This document shows, piece after piece, positions 24,657 through 32,679 of a stretch of DNA of 64,000 nt; within the stretch, counting starts at the first letter, position 1; each line of letters begins with the position of its first letter. The notes under the pieces are model-generated. The model was not told where the DNA came from. It was given only the letters and a program-made list of their open reading frames with translations, and did not search any database. Position numbers and translations under genes: made by a program. The DNA comes from Cellulosimicrobium funkei. Its GTDB lineage: Bacteria; Actinomycetota; Actinomycetes; Actinomycetales; Cellulomonadaceae. The stretch lies in the NCBI RefSeq assembly GCF_004519295.1, contig NZ_SOZH01000004.1, forward strand, positions 248,001 through 312,000, given 5' to 3'.

Positions 24657-24688
24657 GTGCCCGGCCCCGCGCCCGCGGGGCCGGGCAC
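24657..24688. terminator. bidirectional terminator between ptsI and ptsH
   Basis: A perfect 14-bp stem (24657-24670 with 24675-24688) and a GCCC loop, between the convergent stops at 24648 and 24693. Confidence 0.85.
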
Positions 24689-24692
24689 CGCG

Positions 24693-24962
24693 TCAGGCGA
24701 CCTCGGTCTGCTCCAGGAAGGCGACGAGCGCGTCGATCGACGCGCTCGCTTCGTCGCCGTCGGCGTCGGTGGAGAGCACGACCTCGTCCCCGGCCGAGAC
24801 GCCGAGCGTCATGACCCCGAGGATGCTCGCCGCCTCGACGGCGTCGCCGCCGGGCTTGGCGATGCGCACGGGCGCGGGCTGGGCGGCGGCGGTCTTGACG
24901 AAGAGCGCGGCCGGGCGGGCGTGCAGGCCCTCGGTGATCGCGACGACGACGGCACGGTCCAT
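24693..24962 (-). CDS. ptsH: PTS phosphocarrier protein HPr
   Basis: An 89-residue HPr. The catalytic His14 is in ITEGLHARPAALFVK and the regulatory-position Ser46 in EAASILGVMTLG, followed by GDEVVLSTDADGDEASASIDALVAFLEQ. It relays phosphate from EI to IIA. It has its own promoter region with a consensus dre site 20-35 bases upstream, so it shares the regulator of the IIC-ptsI operon although it is transcribed in the opposite direction and convergently. Confidence 0.96.
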   Translation of the reverse strand: MDRAVVVAITEGLHARPAALFVKTAAAQPAPVRIAKPGGDAVEAASILGVMTLGVSAGDEVVLSTDADGDEASASIDALVAFLEQTEVA

Positions 24963-24981
24963 GGTGTTCCTCCGGCAGACA

Positions 24982-24997
24982 AGTGGTCTGGACCAGT
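24982..24997. promoter_or_regulatory. dre-like operator C before ptsH
   Basis: AGTGGTCTGGACCAGT is a near-perfect palindrome and a close match to the DasR consensus. It is 20 bases upstream of the ptsH start codon, where bound repressor would block initiation. Confidence 0.85.
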
Positions 24998-25116
24998 GCA
25001 TCCTAGGCGATCCGGCCCGGAAAGGGGAGGGTCGGAAGCCCTTCGCGCGGCGCGGCGTCGTCGGCGCCGCCCGTCCGCTGGTGTGGGCCACAGCGGACGG
25101 GTCTAGGGTGACCGGC

Positions 25117-26070
25117 ATGTCAGACGCGACGACGCCGCGAGAGGCCCCCCGGTCACCGGGGGAGCAGCCGCGCATCCACGTCACGCTGTCCACGGCGAGC
25201 GTCTACCCGCGCAAGGCCCAGTACGCCTTCGAGGCGGCGGCCGACCTCGGGTACGACGGCGTCGAGGTCATGGTGTGGTCCGACGAGACGACGCAGGACG
25301 CCGCGGCGCTGCGCCGGCTCTCCGCCGAGCACGACGTGCCGATCCGCAGCATCCACGCGCCCACGCTCCTCGTGAGCCAGCGCGTGTGGGGACGGTCGCC
25401 CGGCCCCAAGCTGCGGCGCAGCGTCGAGCTGGCGCAGGAGGTCGGGGCGAGCACCGTCGTCGTGCACCCGCCGTTCCGCTGGCAGTACCGGTACGCGCGC
25501 GAGTTCGAGGACCTCGTCGGCGAGCTCGACGAGACCGAGGGCGTCACCATCGCGGTCGAGAACATGTACCCGTGGCGCAGCCGCAAGCGCGAGATGCAGG
25601 CGTACCTGCCCGGCTGGGACCCGTCCGAGCACGGCTACGAGCACGTCACGCTCGACCTGTCGCACGCCGCCGTCGCGCAGCAGGACGCGCTCGCGCTGCT
25701 CGACGTGTTCGACGGTCGTCTCGCGCACGTGCACCTCGCGGACGGGTCGTCGTCCATCACGGACGAGCACCTCGTCCCCGGGCGCGGCGACCAGCCGTGC
25801 GACCTCGTCCTCGCCGAGCTCGTGCGCCGCGGCTGGGAGGGGGACGTCGTCGTCGAGATCTCGACGCGGCGCGCCCGCACCGCGGCCGAGCGGCGCGAGG
25901 ACCTCGCCGCCTCCCTGTTCTTCGCGCGCACCTACCTCACGCCCGGGCCGCACCCCGGGTACTCGCCACCGCCCGGACCTCCGCACCGCCACGTCGACGC
26001 GTGGGGCGAGGCGGAGGCGCGCGAGATAGCGGCGGCGGAGGACGCCGCGGGCAGCGCCGGCACCGGCTGA
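25117..26070 (+). CDS. sugar phosphate isomerase/epimerase-like TIM-barrel protein
   Basis: A 317-residue AP-endonuclease-2-like TIM barrel. The body starts at about residue 25 (IHVTLSTASVYPRKAQYAFEAAADLGYDGVEVMV). Metal-site motifs follow: VVVHPPFRWQ, TIAVENMYPW, HVTLDLSHAAVA, AHVHLAD and VVVEISTR. No signal peptide. The last 40 residues are Pro/Glu/Ala-rich. These proteins isomerise or epimerise sugars or act as endonucleases; the Glu/Asp/His set suits a divalent metal. It lies next to ptsH in a divergent arrangement, but the dre site is closer to ptsH. Substrate unknown. Confidence 0.85.
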   Translation: MSDATTPREAPRSPGEQPRIHVTLSTASVYPRKAQYAFEAAADLGYDGVEVMVWSDETTQDAAALRRLSAEHDVPIRSIHAPTLLVSQRVWGRSPGPKLRRSVELAQEVGASTVVVHPPFRWQYRYAREFEDLVGELDETEGVTIAVENMYPWRSRKREMQAYLPGWDPSEHGYEHVTLDLSHAAVAQQDALALLDVFDGRLAHVHLADGSSSITDEHLVPGRGDQPCDLVLAELVRRGWEGDVVVEISTRRARTAAERREDLAASLFFARTYLTPGPHPGYSPPPGPPHRHVDAWGEAEAREIAAAEDAAGSAGTG

Positions 26071-26080
26071 CGGCGGAGCG

Positions 26081-27445
26081 TCAGAACCGTAGCGAGCCGA
26101 GGATCCCGCGCAGCGTCTCGAGCCCCGCGTCGTCACCGGGCAGCGAGATCATCAGCATGAGGTTCTCTCCGCCGTCCGCGCCGTGGACCCGGACGTCCGC
26201 GCTGAGCGCCGAGATCCGGTCGTCCGCCCAGAACGGCCCCTGGTGCAGGAGCACCTCGGCGAAGTCGGCGCCCGGGACCTCGATCCGCTGCCCGTGCCAC
26301 CCCTCGCCGGAGTAGTCGAACGCGCGCGCCCCGGAGCCGCCTCGCTGGACGAACATGTTCCAGTGCACGTCGGGGGACGTGCCGTCCTGGACAGGCCCGG
26401 GGTTCGTGGCGAACGGGCCCGTCCACTCCACGCCGGGACCGTAGTTGCCCTCGACGTCGGCGACGGTCCAGCCCGGCGGCACGGCGTAGGAGAGGGTGCC
26501 CGTCGTGGCCGTCTGCCACCCGGCGGGCGTGCCCGTGGTGAGCGGGCCGATCTCCGGGTACGTGTACGTCGGGCTGAACCACTCCGGCGCGCCCTCGGCC
26601 GCGAACCACAGGTTGCCGAGGAAGTCGCGGGCGAGCTCGTCGCCCACGGCGTCGTCCGTGAAGTCGAGGCGGATCGTCCAGCCCGTTCCGCCGTACCGGA
26701 CCCGGGCCTCCCAGCGGGCGAGGTCCGGGTCGTCGGCCGGGCCCCGCGTCACCACGACGAAGTCCGAGCCGGGGACCTCGACCGTCCAGGCCCCGGAGTC
26801 CCGGGCCGGCACGACCCACGACGCGGCCCCGGGGTCGACGTCGATGCTCACCGTGGCGCCGGAGTCGACCATGGGCGGCGGGACCGCGTCCGCGGGGATC
26901 TCCGACCCCGGAGGGGCCCAGTGCTCCGGGCCCTTCCAGCGGACCGACGCGGGCTCGCCGGACGCCTCGCCCTCGACCTCCCACCCCCCGGGGGGCAGCG
27001 TGTACGTGAGCCCGCCCTGCACGGTGTAGTCCCCGTGGTGCGTGCCGACGACGCCGTGCTCGACACCCGGCAGCTCCGGCAGCTCGCCGTCGCCCACCGG
27101 CAGGTAGCGTGCGGGCTCCTGCGGTGGCGCCGCGGGAGCGGGGGCCGCTCCCTCCGACGCCGGTGCGGTGGTCCGCGCGGGGGCCGCCGCGAGCGCGGGC
27201 GGCGGCGCCGACCCGCGGGACAGGGCCCCGGGGAGGAGCGCCGCGACCGCGACCAGCGCCGCCACGGCGACGGCCGACCCGCTCGCGGCGACCACGCGCC
27301 GTCGTGCCCGCACGCGCCGGACCGCGCGGCGCGCCAGAGAGTCCGGGTCCAGCGTGGGCGGCACCTCGACGGCGGTCTGCGCGGCGCGCACCCGCTCCAC
27401 GAGGTCCTCGTCGTCCGGGGTCCTGCGTTCCGGCGTCGTGCTCAT
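26081..27445 (-). CDS. membrane-anchored protein co-encoded with an ECF sigma factor
   Basis: A 454-residue protein with a cytoplasmic N-terminus of about 50 residues (LVERVRAAQTAVEVPPTLDPDSLARRAVRRVRARRR), one membrane helix (about residues 53-77) and a large extracytoplasmic part. After an Ala/Pro linker, the external part holds two similar beta-rich segments, each opening with a GLTYTLPPGGWEV or GTLSYAVPPGWTVAD strand. No zinc-anti-sigma HxxxCxxC motif is present. It overlaps the sigma gene by ATGA. It probably acts as a membrane sensor or anti-sigma-like partner. This is inferred from operon and topology only. Confidence 0.75.
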   Translation of the reverse strand: MSTTPERRTPDDEDLVERVRAAQTAVEVPPTLDPDSLARRAVRRVRARRRVVAASGSAVAVAALVAVAALLPGALSRGSAPPPALAAAPARTTAPASEGAAPAPAAPPQEPARYLPVGDGELPELPGVEHGVVGTHHGDYTVQGGLTYTLPPGGWEVEGEASGEPASVRWKGPEHWAPPGSEIPADAVPPPMVDSGATVSIDVDPGAASWVVPARDSGAWTVEVPGSDFVVVTRGPADDPDLARWEARVRYGGTGWTIRLDFTDDAVGDELARDFLGNLWFAAEGAPEWFSPTYTYPEIGPLTTGTPAGWQTATTGTLSYAVPPGWTVADVEGNYGPGVEWTGPFATNPGPVQDGTSPDVHWNMFVQRGGSGARAFDYSGEGWHGQRIEVPGADFAEVLLHQGPFWADDRISALSADVRVHGADGGENLMLMISLPGDDAGLETLRGILGSLRF

Positions 27446-28014
27446 CGCTCGGTCTCCGTCCCGTGCTCGGGTGCGATCAGGGTGCGCAGGCGGGCCAGGG
27501 CCCGGGACCCGGTCGACTTCACGGTGCCGACCGCGATCCCGAGCTCTGCGGCGGTCTCGGCCTCGGACCGGTCGAGGACGTAGCGCAGCAGGACGACCCG
27601 CCGCTGCTTGACGGGGAGGGCGAGCAGGGCCCGCACGACCCGGTCCCGGTCCTCGATCCCGGACGAGTCGCCCGTCGCCGGGACGTCGAGACCCACGAGG
27701 GTGTCGTGCTCCACGGAGACCTCCCTCCGGGTGCGCCGCCACGAGTCGATGCGAGCCGTCACCACGACGCGGCGCGCGTAGGCGAACGGCTGCCCGTCGC
27801 CCACGCGCGTCCACGCGCGGAACGTCCGTTCGAGCGCGAGCTGCACCAGGTCGTGCGCCCGGTGCGCGTCCCCGCACAGCAGGTACGCGTACCGGTACAG
27901 GTCGGCGGAGCTCGTCCGGGCGAACTCGGTGAAGCGCTCCTCGGCGGTCAGGCCGACGCGCACGACCTGCACCTCGGGCGCGCCGCCCCACCGCTCGGTC
28001 GTGACGTCCGTCAT
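27442..28014 (-). CDS. SigE-type ECF RNA polymerase sigma factor
   Basis: A 190-residue sigma-70 factor with only regions 2 and 4. Region 2: FTEFARTSSADLYRYAYLLCGDAHRAHDLVQLALERTFRAW. Region 4: LLALPVKQRRVVLLRYVLDRSEAETAAELGIAVGTVKSTGSRALARL, which carries the HTH. It resembles the actinobacterial SigE-family group (ECF without a typical zinc anti-sigma). ATG 28014 is preferred to in-frame ATG 28143, since the upstream residues are low-complexity. Its downstream neighbour is the membrane protein at 26081-27445. Targets unknown. Confidence 0.9.
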   Translation of the reverse strand: MTDVTTERWGGAPEVQVVRVGLTAEERFTEFARTSSADLYRYAYLLCGDAHRAHDLVQLALERTFRAWTRVGDGQPFAYARRVVVTARIDSWRRTRREVSVEHDTLVGLDVPATGDSSGIEDRDRVVRALLALPVKQRRVVLLRYVLDRSEAETAAELGIAVGTVKSTGSRALARLRTLIAPEHGTETER

Positions 28015-28191
28015 GGCCGACCGCCCCCCTGCTGCGGTCGGCGCCTCGGCCGACGTCGGTTCCTCACGACTGCTAGACGCAGCGGAGGGTGCCACGGGTT
28101 CCACCTTTCTCCGGGAGCTCGCAGGGATCGCCCAGGATGCCACCGTCGACTCCCGGGCGTCCCGCGCCCGGCCGGCCCGCGCGGCCGGTCT

Positions 28192-28210
28192 GCCCGCGCG
28201 GCCTGCGGGC
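28192..28210. other. GC hairpin in the sigma factor/MFS divergent gap
   Basis: GCCCGC (28192-28197) and GCGGGC (28205-28210) can pair just before the MFS start codon. The rest of the 215-base gap (28015-28229) is GC-rich and holds no gene. The top-strand sequence around 28065-28085 is the least GC-rich part and is the most likely place for the sigma-factor promoter. Confidence 0.35.
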
Positions 28211-28229
28211 TGACGTAGGCTCGGCGGTC

Positions 28230-29561
28230 GTGGCTCGAGTCAACGGTCTTCTCGCCGACACGACCCCGCTGCGCATCTCCCCGCCGTTCCGCCGCCTGTG
28301 GTGGGGGCTCGGCATCTCCAACCTCGGCTCGCAGCTCACGGTCGTCGCCGTCGGCCTGCAGGTGTACGCGCTCACGGGCTCGTCGCTCGCGGTCGGCGTG
28401 CTCGGCCTCTGCGCGCTCGTCCCGCTGGTGGTGCTCGGGCTCTACGGCGGCGCGCTCGTCGACGCGTACGACCGCCGCAAGGTCGCGCTCGCGGCCTCGA
28501 CGGCGCTGTGGGTGGTCACCGCGCTCATCGCCGTCCAGGCGTGGCTGCACCTGAACTCGGTCGGGGTGCTCTACGCGCTCGTCGCGGCGCAGTCCGCGGC
28601 GTTCGCGATCAACAACCCGGCGCGCTCCGCGATCATCCCGCGCCTCGTCGAGCCGCGGCTCCTGCCCGCGGCGAACGCGCTCCAGACGATCGCGTGGAAC
28701 GTCGCGCTCACCGTCGGCCCGCTGGGCGGCGCGCTCCTCGTCGCGCTGTGGGGCTACCAGGTCGCGTACACGATCGACGCCGTCCTGTTCACGGCCGCGC
28801 TGTGGGCCGTGTGGCGGCTCCCCGACATCCCGCCTCTGCCCGCCGGGCCCGGCGCCCCGGCCGCGGTCGCCGCCGCCCCCGCGGGGCGCCGGCGCCGCGT
28901 CGTGGGGTGGCGGTCCGTCGTCGACGGCCTGCGGTACCTCGCGACCCAGCCCAACGTCCGCACGACGTTCCTCGTCGACCTCGCCGCGATGGTGCTCGCC
29001 TCGCCGCGCGTGCTCCTGCCCGCCGCCGGGGTCGTGTTCCTCGGGGGCGGCGAGGCGACGACGGGCGTCCTCACCGCGGCGTTCGCCGTCGGGGCGGTGC
29101 TCGCGGGCGTGTTCTCCGGGGGCCTGTCGCGCGTGCGGTGGCAGGGCCGCGTCATCGTGTGGGCGATCACGGCCTACGGGCTGTCGATCGTGCTGTTCGG
29201 CGTCGTGCTCCTCGGCGTGGGCGCGACCACCCCGACGACCGTCCTCGTGGGCGGCGTCGTCGCGGCGAGCGTCGCGCTGGCGCTCGCGGGCGCGTCCGAC
29301 GCCGTGAGCGCGGTGTTCCGCCAGACGATCCTCCAGACCGCGACGCCCGACGACATGCGCGGCCGCCTCCAGGGCGTGTTCATCGTCGTCGTCGCGGGCG
29401 GGCCCCGCCTCGGCGAGCTCGTCCTCGGCGCGCAGGCCACCTGGGTGGGGGAGGCGTGGGCCGCCGTCGCGGGCGGTGTCGCGTGCGTCGTCGTGCTGTG
29501 GCTCGTCGTGCGGGCCCAGCGCCGGTTCTGGCGCTACGACGCCCTGCACCCGGAGCCCTGA
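28230..29561 (+). CDS. MFS transporter (EntS-like MFS_3 group)
   Basis: A 443-residue integral membrane protein with about twelve helices. It starts PLRISPPFRRLWWGLGISNLGSQLTVVAVGLQVYALTGSS, typical of the MFS_3/EntS efflux group. The A-like loop reads GALVDAYDRRKVALAAS, and FAINNPARSAIIPRLV is a strong family signature. The central cytoplasmic loop is Ala/Pro/Arg-rich. The GTG at 28230 lacks a clear ribosome site; the leader may be short. Enterobactin-exporter relatives pump small hydrophobic compounds or siderophores, but no siderophore genes are nearby, so the substrate is open. Confidence 0.88.
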   Translation: MARVNGLLADTTPLRISPPFRRLWWGLGISNLGSQLTVVAVGLQVYALTGSSLAVGVLGLCALVPLVVLGLYGGALVDAYDRRKVALAASTALWVVTALIAVQAWLHLNSVGVLYALVAAQSAAFAINNPARSAIIPRLVEPRLLPAANALQTIAWNVALTVGPLGGALLVALWGYQVAYTIDAVLFTAALWAVWRLPDIPPLPAGPGAPAAVAAAPAGRRRRVVGWRSVVDGLRYLATQPNVRTTFLVDLAAMVLASPRVLLPAAGVVFLGGGEATTGVLTAAFAVGAVLAGVFSGGLSRVRWQGRVIVWAITAYGLSIVLFGVVLLGVGATTPTTVLVGGVVAASVALALAGASDAVSAVFRQTILQTATPDDMRGRLQGVFIVVVAGGPRLGELVLGAQATWVGEAWAAVAGGVACVVVLWLVVRAQRRFWRYDALHPEP

Positions 29562-29570
29562 GGCCCCGGC

Positions 29571-29972
29571 TCAGCCGAGGCGTGCGGCGCCGATCCGCTC
29601 GATGCGGTCACGACCCCAGTCCCCGAGGGACTCGAGCGCCGCGTTGAGCGTGCTGCCGTGCTCGGTGAGGGAGTACTCGACGCGCGGCGGCACCTCCGGG
29701 AACACCTCGCGCACGAGCAAGCCGTCCGCCTCCATCTCGCGGAGCTGCTGCGCGAGCACCTTGTCGCTCACCCCGGGCAGGCTGCGCTTGAGCGCGGCGT
29801 ACCGGCGCACGCCGTGGTCCTCGAGCTCCCAGAGGATGAGCGACTTCCACTTCCCGCTCACGACGTCCATCGCGGCGTCGAGCCCGCAGACGTAGGGCCC
29901 GCGCCGCGCGGTGCCGGTGGACGTGCCGGTGGGCGTCCCCGTGCCGGGGGAGGTGCGGACCGTCGTCGTCAT
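29571..29972 (-). CDS. HxlR-family transcriptional regulator
   Basis: A 133-residue regulator with a Thr/Gly-rich N-terminus, then CGLDAAMDVVSGKWKSLILWELEDHGVRRYAALKRSLPGVSDKVLAQQLREME and a wing ending VEYSLTEHGSTL. It has the conserved N-terminal Cys (YVCGLDAAM) seen in redox- or electrophile-sensing HxlR members (HypR/YodB type). Divergent from two imine-reductase-like genes, with inverted repeats in the gap. It likely represses them until an electrophile or quinone modifies the Cys (inference). Confidence 0.9.
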   Translation of the reverse strand: MTTTVRTSPGTGTPTGTSTGTARRGPYVCGLDAAMDVVSGKWKSLILWELEDHGVRRYAALKRSLPGVSDKVLAQQLREMEADGLLVREVFPEVPPRVEYSLTEHGSTLNAALESLGDWGRDRIERIGAARLG

Positions 29973-30028
29973 CGTTCGCTCCTTCGTCGCAGACCCGTTC
30001 CGTTCCGGGGGACGCCCTGACCTGCACG

Positions 30029-30066
30029 CTCACCCAGAGGTGAGAACCCCACCTCGAAGTGCGTTC
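30029..30066. promoter_or_regulatory. HxlR operator region before the imine-reductase-like pair
   Basis: CTCACC (30029-30034) with GGTGAG (30039-30044), and GAGGTG (30037-30042) with CACCTC (30050-30055), form two overlapping inverted repeats. They are followed by GAAGTGCGTTC (30056-30066), an 11-mer shared with the other HxlR locus. Confidence 0.6.
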
Positions 30067-30163
30067 TTCCCGGGGGACCGCACGCCGGGGAGGGTGGACC
30101 GCGAGGGCACGCCGCGCCGCCGGCCGCCCCAGGACCCACGACCCGACCCGACCCGGAGGAACG

Positions 30164-31096
30164 ATGCCCGACCAGTCACCCGCCCCAGCAGCCGCCACGC
30201 GGCCCGTCACCGTGCTCGGCCTCGGGGCGATGGGCCGCGCCCTCGCCGCCGGGACCGTCGCCGTCGGTCACCCCACCACGGTGTGGAACCGCACGCCCGG
30301 ACGTGCGGACGTGCTCGTCGCGGCCGGCGCGCGCGAGGCGGCGTCGGTGCGCGACGCCGTCACCGCCTCGCCGCTCGTCGTCGCGGTCCTCCTCGACCAC
30401 GCGTCGGTGCACCAGACGCTGGACCCGGTGGCGGAGGAGCTCGCGGGCCGGACGCTCGTCAACCTCGTGACGACGACGCCCGAGGAGTCGCGCGAGCTCG
30501 CCGCGTGGGCGGGCTCCCACGGGGCGGCCTACCTGGACGGCGGCATCATGGCCGTCCCCGGCATGATCGGCGGGGCGGGGGCCGAGATCCTGTACAGCGG
30601 GTCGCGCGCGGCGTTCGACGACTCCCGCCCCGTGCTCGACACGTGGGGCGCGAGCACGTGGTTCGGCGAGGACCCGGGCCTCGCGCCGCTCTACGACCTG
30701 GCGCTGCTCGCGGGCATGTACGCGATGTTCGCGGGCTTCTTCCACGGCGTCGCGATGGTGGGGACGGCGGGTGTGAGCGCGCGCGACTTCGCACGCCGTG
30801 CCGCGCCCTGGATCGCGGCGATGACGTCGGAGCTCGCCGGCTACGCCGACGTCATCGACCGCCGTGACTACGCGGGCCCCGGCCAGCAGAGCCTCGAGTT
30901 CTCGGACCTGTCCGACATGGTCCGGGCGAGCGCGGAGGCCGGGCTCGCGACCGACGTCGTCGCGGCCGTCCAGGCGCTGGTCCGCCGTCAGATCGAGGCA
31001 GGCCACGGTGCCGACGGCTTCGCGCGCGCCGTCGAGAGCCTCCGAGAACCGGTCCGCACCCCCGTCGGCACCGCCCTCGCAGGAGGAGCACGATGA
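30164..31096 (+). CDS. NAD(P)-binding beta-hydroxyacid-dehydrogenase/imine-reductase-like enzyme, copy 1
   Basis: A 310-residue oxidoreductase. The N-terminal Rossmann is PVTVLGLGAMGRALAAG with the NADPH-type VWNRTPGR loop, then TLVNLVTTTPEESRELAAWA and DGGIMAVPGMIGG. The C-terminal helical domain (FFHGVAMVGTAGVSARDF) forms the dimeric active site. The catalytic Lys of beta-hydroxyacid dehydrogenases is not evident at its usual place, which favours the imine-reductase-like branch. GGAGGA precedes ATG 30164. It overlaps the second copy by ATGA. HxlR control suggests detoxification of reactive carbonyl or imine compounds. Confidence 0.85.
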   Translation: MPDQSPAPAAATRPVTVLGLGAMGRALAAGTVAVGHPTTVWNRTPGRADVLVAAGAREAASVRDAVTASPLVVAVLLDHASVHQTLDPVAEELAGRTLVNLVTTTPEESRELAAWAGSHGAAYLDGGIMAVPGMIGGAGAEILYSGSRAAFDDSRPVLDTWGASTWFGEDPGLAPLYDLALLAGMYAMFAGFFHGVAMVGTAGVSARDFARRAAPWIAAMTSELAGYADVIDRRDYAGPGQQSLEFSDLSDMVRASAEAGLATDVVAAVQALVRRQIEAGHGADGFARAVESLREPVRTPVGTALAGGAR

Positions 31097-32004
31097 GCAC
31101 ACCCGCCCCCGTCACCCTGATCGGCCTGGGCCCGATGGGCCAGGCGATGGTCCGCACGCTGCTCGCCGCGGGCCACCCCGTCACCGTGTGGAACCGGACG
31201 CCGGCGCGCGCCGACGCGCTCGTGGCCGAAGGCGCGGTCCTCGCCACGACGGCGGCCCAGGCCGTCGCGGCGAGCGACCTCGTCCTGCTGAGCCTGACGG
31301 ACTACGCCGCGATGCACGACGTCCTGGACGCCGCGACGGAGGTCCTGCGCGGTCGGACGGTCGTCAACCTCGGCTCGGGCACCCCCGGAGAGACCCGCAC
31401 CGCGGCCCGGTGGGCGGACGAGCACGGCGCGACGCTCGTCACGGGCGGCGTCATGACGCCCCCACCAGGTGTCGGGGGCGCCGACGCGTACGTGTACTAC
31501 AGCGGTCCGGAGGCGGCGTTCCGTGCGCACGAGACCACGCTCGCGCTGCTGGGCGCACCCCGCTACCTCGGCGATGACCCGGGGCTCGCGCAGCTCCTGT
31601 ACCAGGCGCAGCTCGACGTGTTCCTCACCGCGCTGTCGGGCGTCGCGCACGCGGCCGCGCTCGCGCAGGCGGCCGGGGTCGCACCCACGAACTTCGTCCC
31701 GGAGGCGCTGCGGACGCTCGTCGAGACGCCCGCGATGATCGCGGGCGACGGCCCGCCGGGCGCGGAGTTCGAGACCGGCGTCCACCCGGGCCACCTCAGC
31801 ACCGCGACGATGATGGGCGCGACCGCGGCGCACGTCCTCGGAGCGAGCGAGGAGCTGGGAGTCGACGACGTGCTGCCGCGCGCCGTGCTGTCGCACTACG
31901 AGCGCACGCTCGCCGCCGGGCACGGGCGGGACGGCTGGACGGCGATCTTCGAGGTCGTCAAGGCGCGGACGCCCGCGGCGCAGAGCGTCGGTGGAGAGTC
32001 CTAG
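31093..32004 (+). CDS. NAD(P)-binding beta-hydroxyacid-dehydrogenase/imine-reductase-like enzyme, copy 2
   Basis: A 303-residue paralogue of the upstream gene. TLIGLGPMGQAMVRTLLAAG, VWNRTPARADALVAEGA, RTVVNLGSGTPGETRTAARWA and TGGVMTPPPGVGG follow the same order. The C-terminal half (LFYQAQLDVF-like YQAQLDVFLTALSGVAHAAALAQAAGV) has a different surface from copy 1. It starts inside the stop of copy 1 (ATGA), so both are made together and may form a heterodimer or handle two related substrates. No other enzyme of a pathway is adjacent. Activity unproven. Confidence 0.85.
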   Translation: MSTPAPVTLIGLGPMGQAMVRTLLAAGHPVTVWNRTPARADALVAEGAVLATTAAQAVAASDLVLLSLTDYAAMHDVLDAATEVLRGRTVVNLGSGTPGETRTAARWADEHGATLVTGGVMTPPPGVGGADAYVYYSGPEAAFRAHETTLALLGAPRYLGDDPGLAQLLYQAQLDVFLTALSGVAHAAALAQAAGVAPTNFVPEALRTLVETPAMIAGDGPPGAEFETGVHPGHLSTATMMGATAAHVLGASEELGVDDVLPRAVLSHYERTLAAGHGRDGWTAIFEVVKARTPAAQSVGGES

Positions 32005-32013
32005 GCTCGGGGC

Positions 32014-32679
32014 GTGCCCCCGAAGAAGCCGACGACCGAGCCACCCGCGATCGACCCGGTCGTCCTGGACGACCTCCAGCCCGGTGACGCCTACGACCTC
32101 GAGGCGGAGGCCGACCTCGAGGGGTTCGAGATCACGGACCTCCGTCTCGACCGGCTCGACCTGCACGGCGCGACCGTGTTCTCCACGCGGCTCGACCAGG
32201 TGCGCGCCGACGAGGCCGACCTGGGGGCGGTGAGGCTCACGGAGGTCGTGCTGGGGCGCCTCGACGTCCCGGTGGTGCGCGGGACGCGCGGCCGGTGGCG
32301 CGAGGTCGAGGTGCGGGGCGCGCGCCTCGGGTCCGCCGAGCTCTACGAGTCGTCGTGGGCCGGGGTGCGGTTCGTCGGGTGCAAGCTCGGGTTCGTCAAC
32401 CTGCGCGGCGCGTCGCTGCGCGACGTGGTGTTCACCGACTGCACGATCGACGAGCTCGACCTCGTCGCGTCCGACGCGCTGCGCGTCGCGTTCGAGGGCA
32501 CGCGCGTGCGCCGGCTCGACGTGCAGGGCGCCACGCTCGCCCACGTGGACCTGCGCGGTGCCGAGATCGACGAGCTCGGCGGCATCGAGTCGCTGCGCGG
32601 CTCGACCATCGACTCGATGCAGCTCGCCCGCCTGGCCGCGACGTTCGCCCACAGCCTCGGCATCACGGTGACGGACTGA
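32014..32679 (+). CDS. pentapeptide-repeat-like protein
   Basis: A 221-residue protein starting with GTG. From about residue 35 it is a series of beta-helix coils with Leu/Phe and Ala at regular five-residue steps: FEITDLRLDRLDLHGATVFSTRLDQVRADEADLGAVRLTEV, then GARLGSAELYESSWAGVRFVGCKLGFVNLRGASLRDVVFTDC. This A(D/N)LxX-like periodicity marks a quadrilateral beta-helix. Members may mimic DNA (gyrase protection) or have other roles. The charge is acidic overall, which would fit DNA mimicry, but no gyrase link is shown. Its stop overlaps the next start by one base. Confidence 0.8.
   Translation: MPPKKPTTEPPAIDPVVLDDLQPGDAYDLEAEADLEGFEITDLRLDRLDLHGATVFSTRLDQVRADEADLGAVRLTEVVLGRLDVPVVRGTRGRWREVEVRGARLGSAELYESSWAGVRFVGCKLGFVNLRGASLRDVVFTDCTIDELDLVASDALRVAFEGTRVRRLDVQGATLAHVDLRGAEIDELGGIESLRGSTIDSMQLARLAATFAHSLGITVTD

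Noticed and set aside
28089-28229. Upstream extension of the MFS transporter
   Set aside because: The extra residues are Pro/Arg-rich and precede the family's natural N-terminus; the frame is open only because of base composition.
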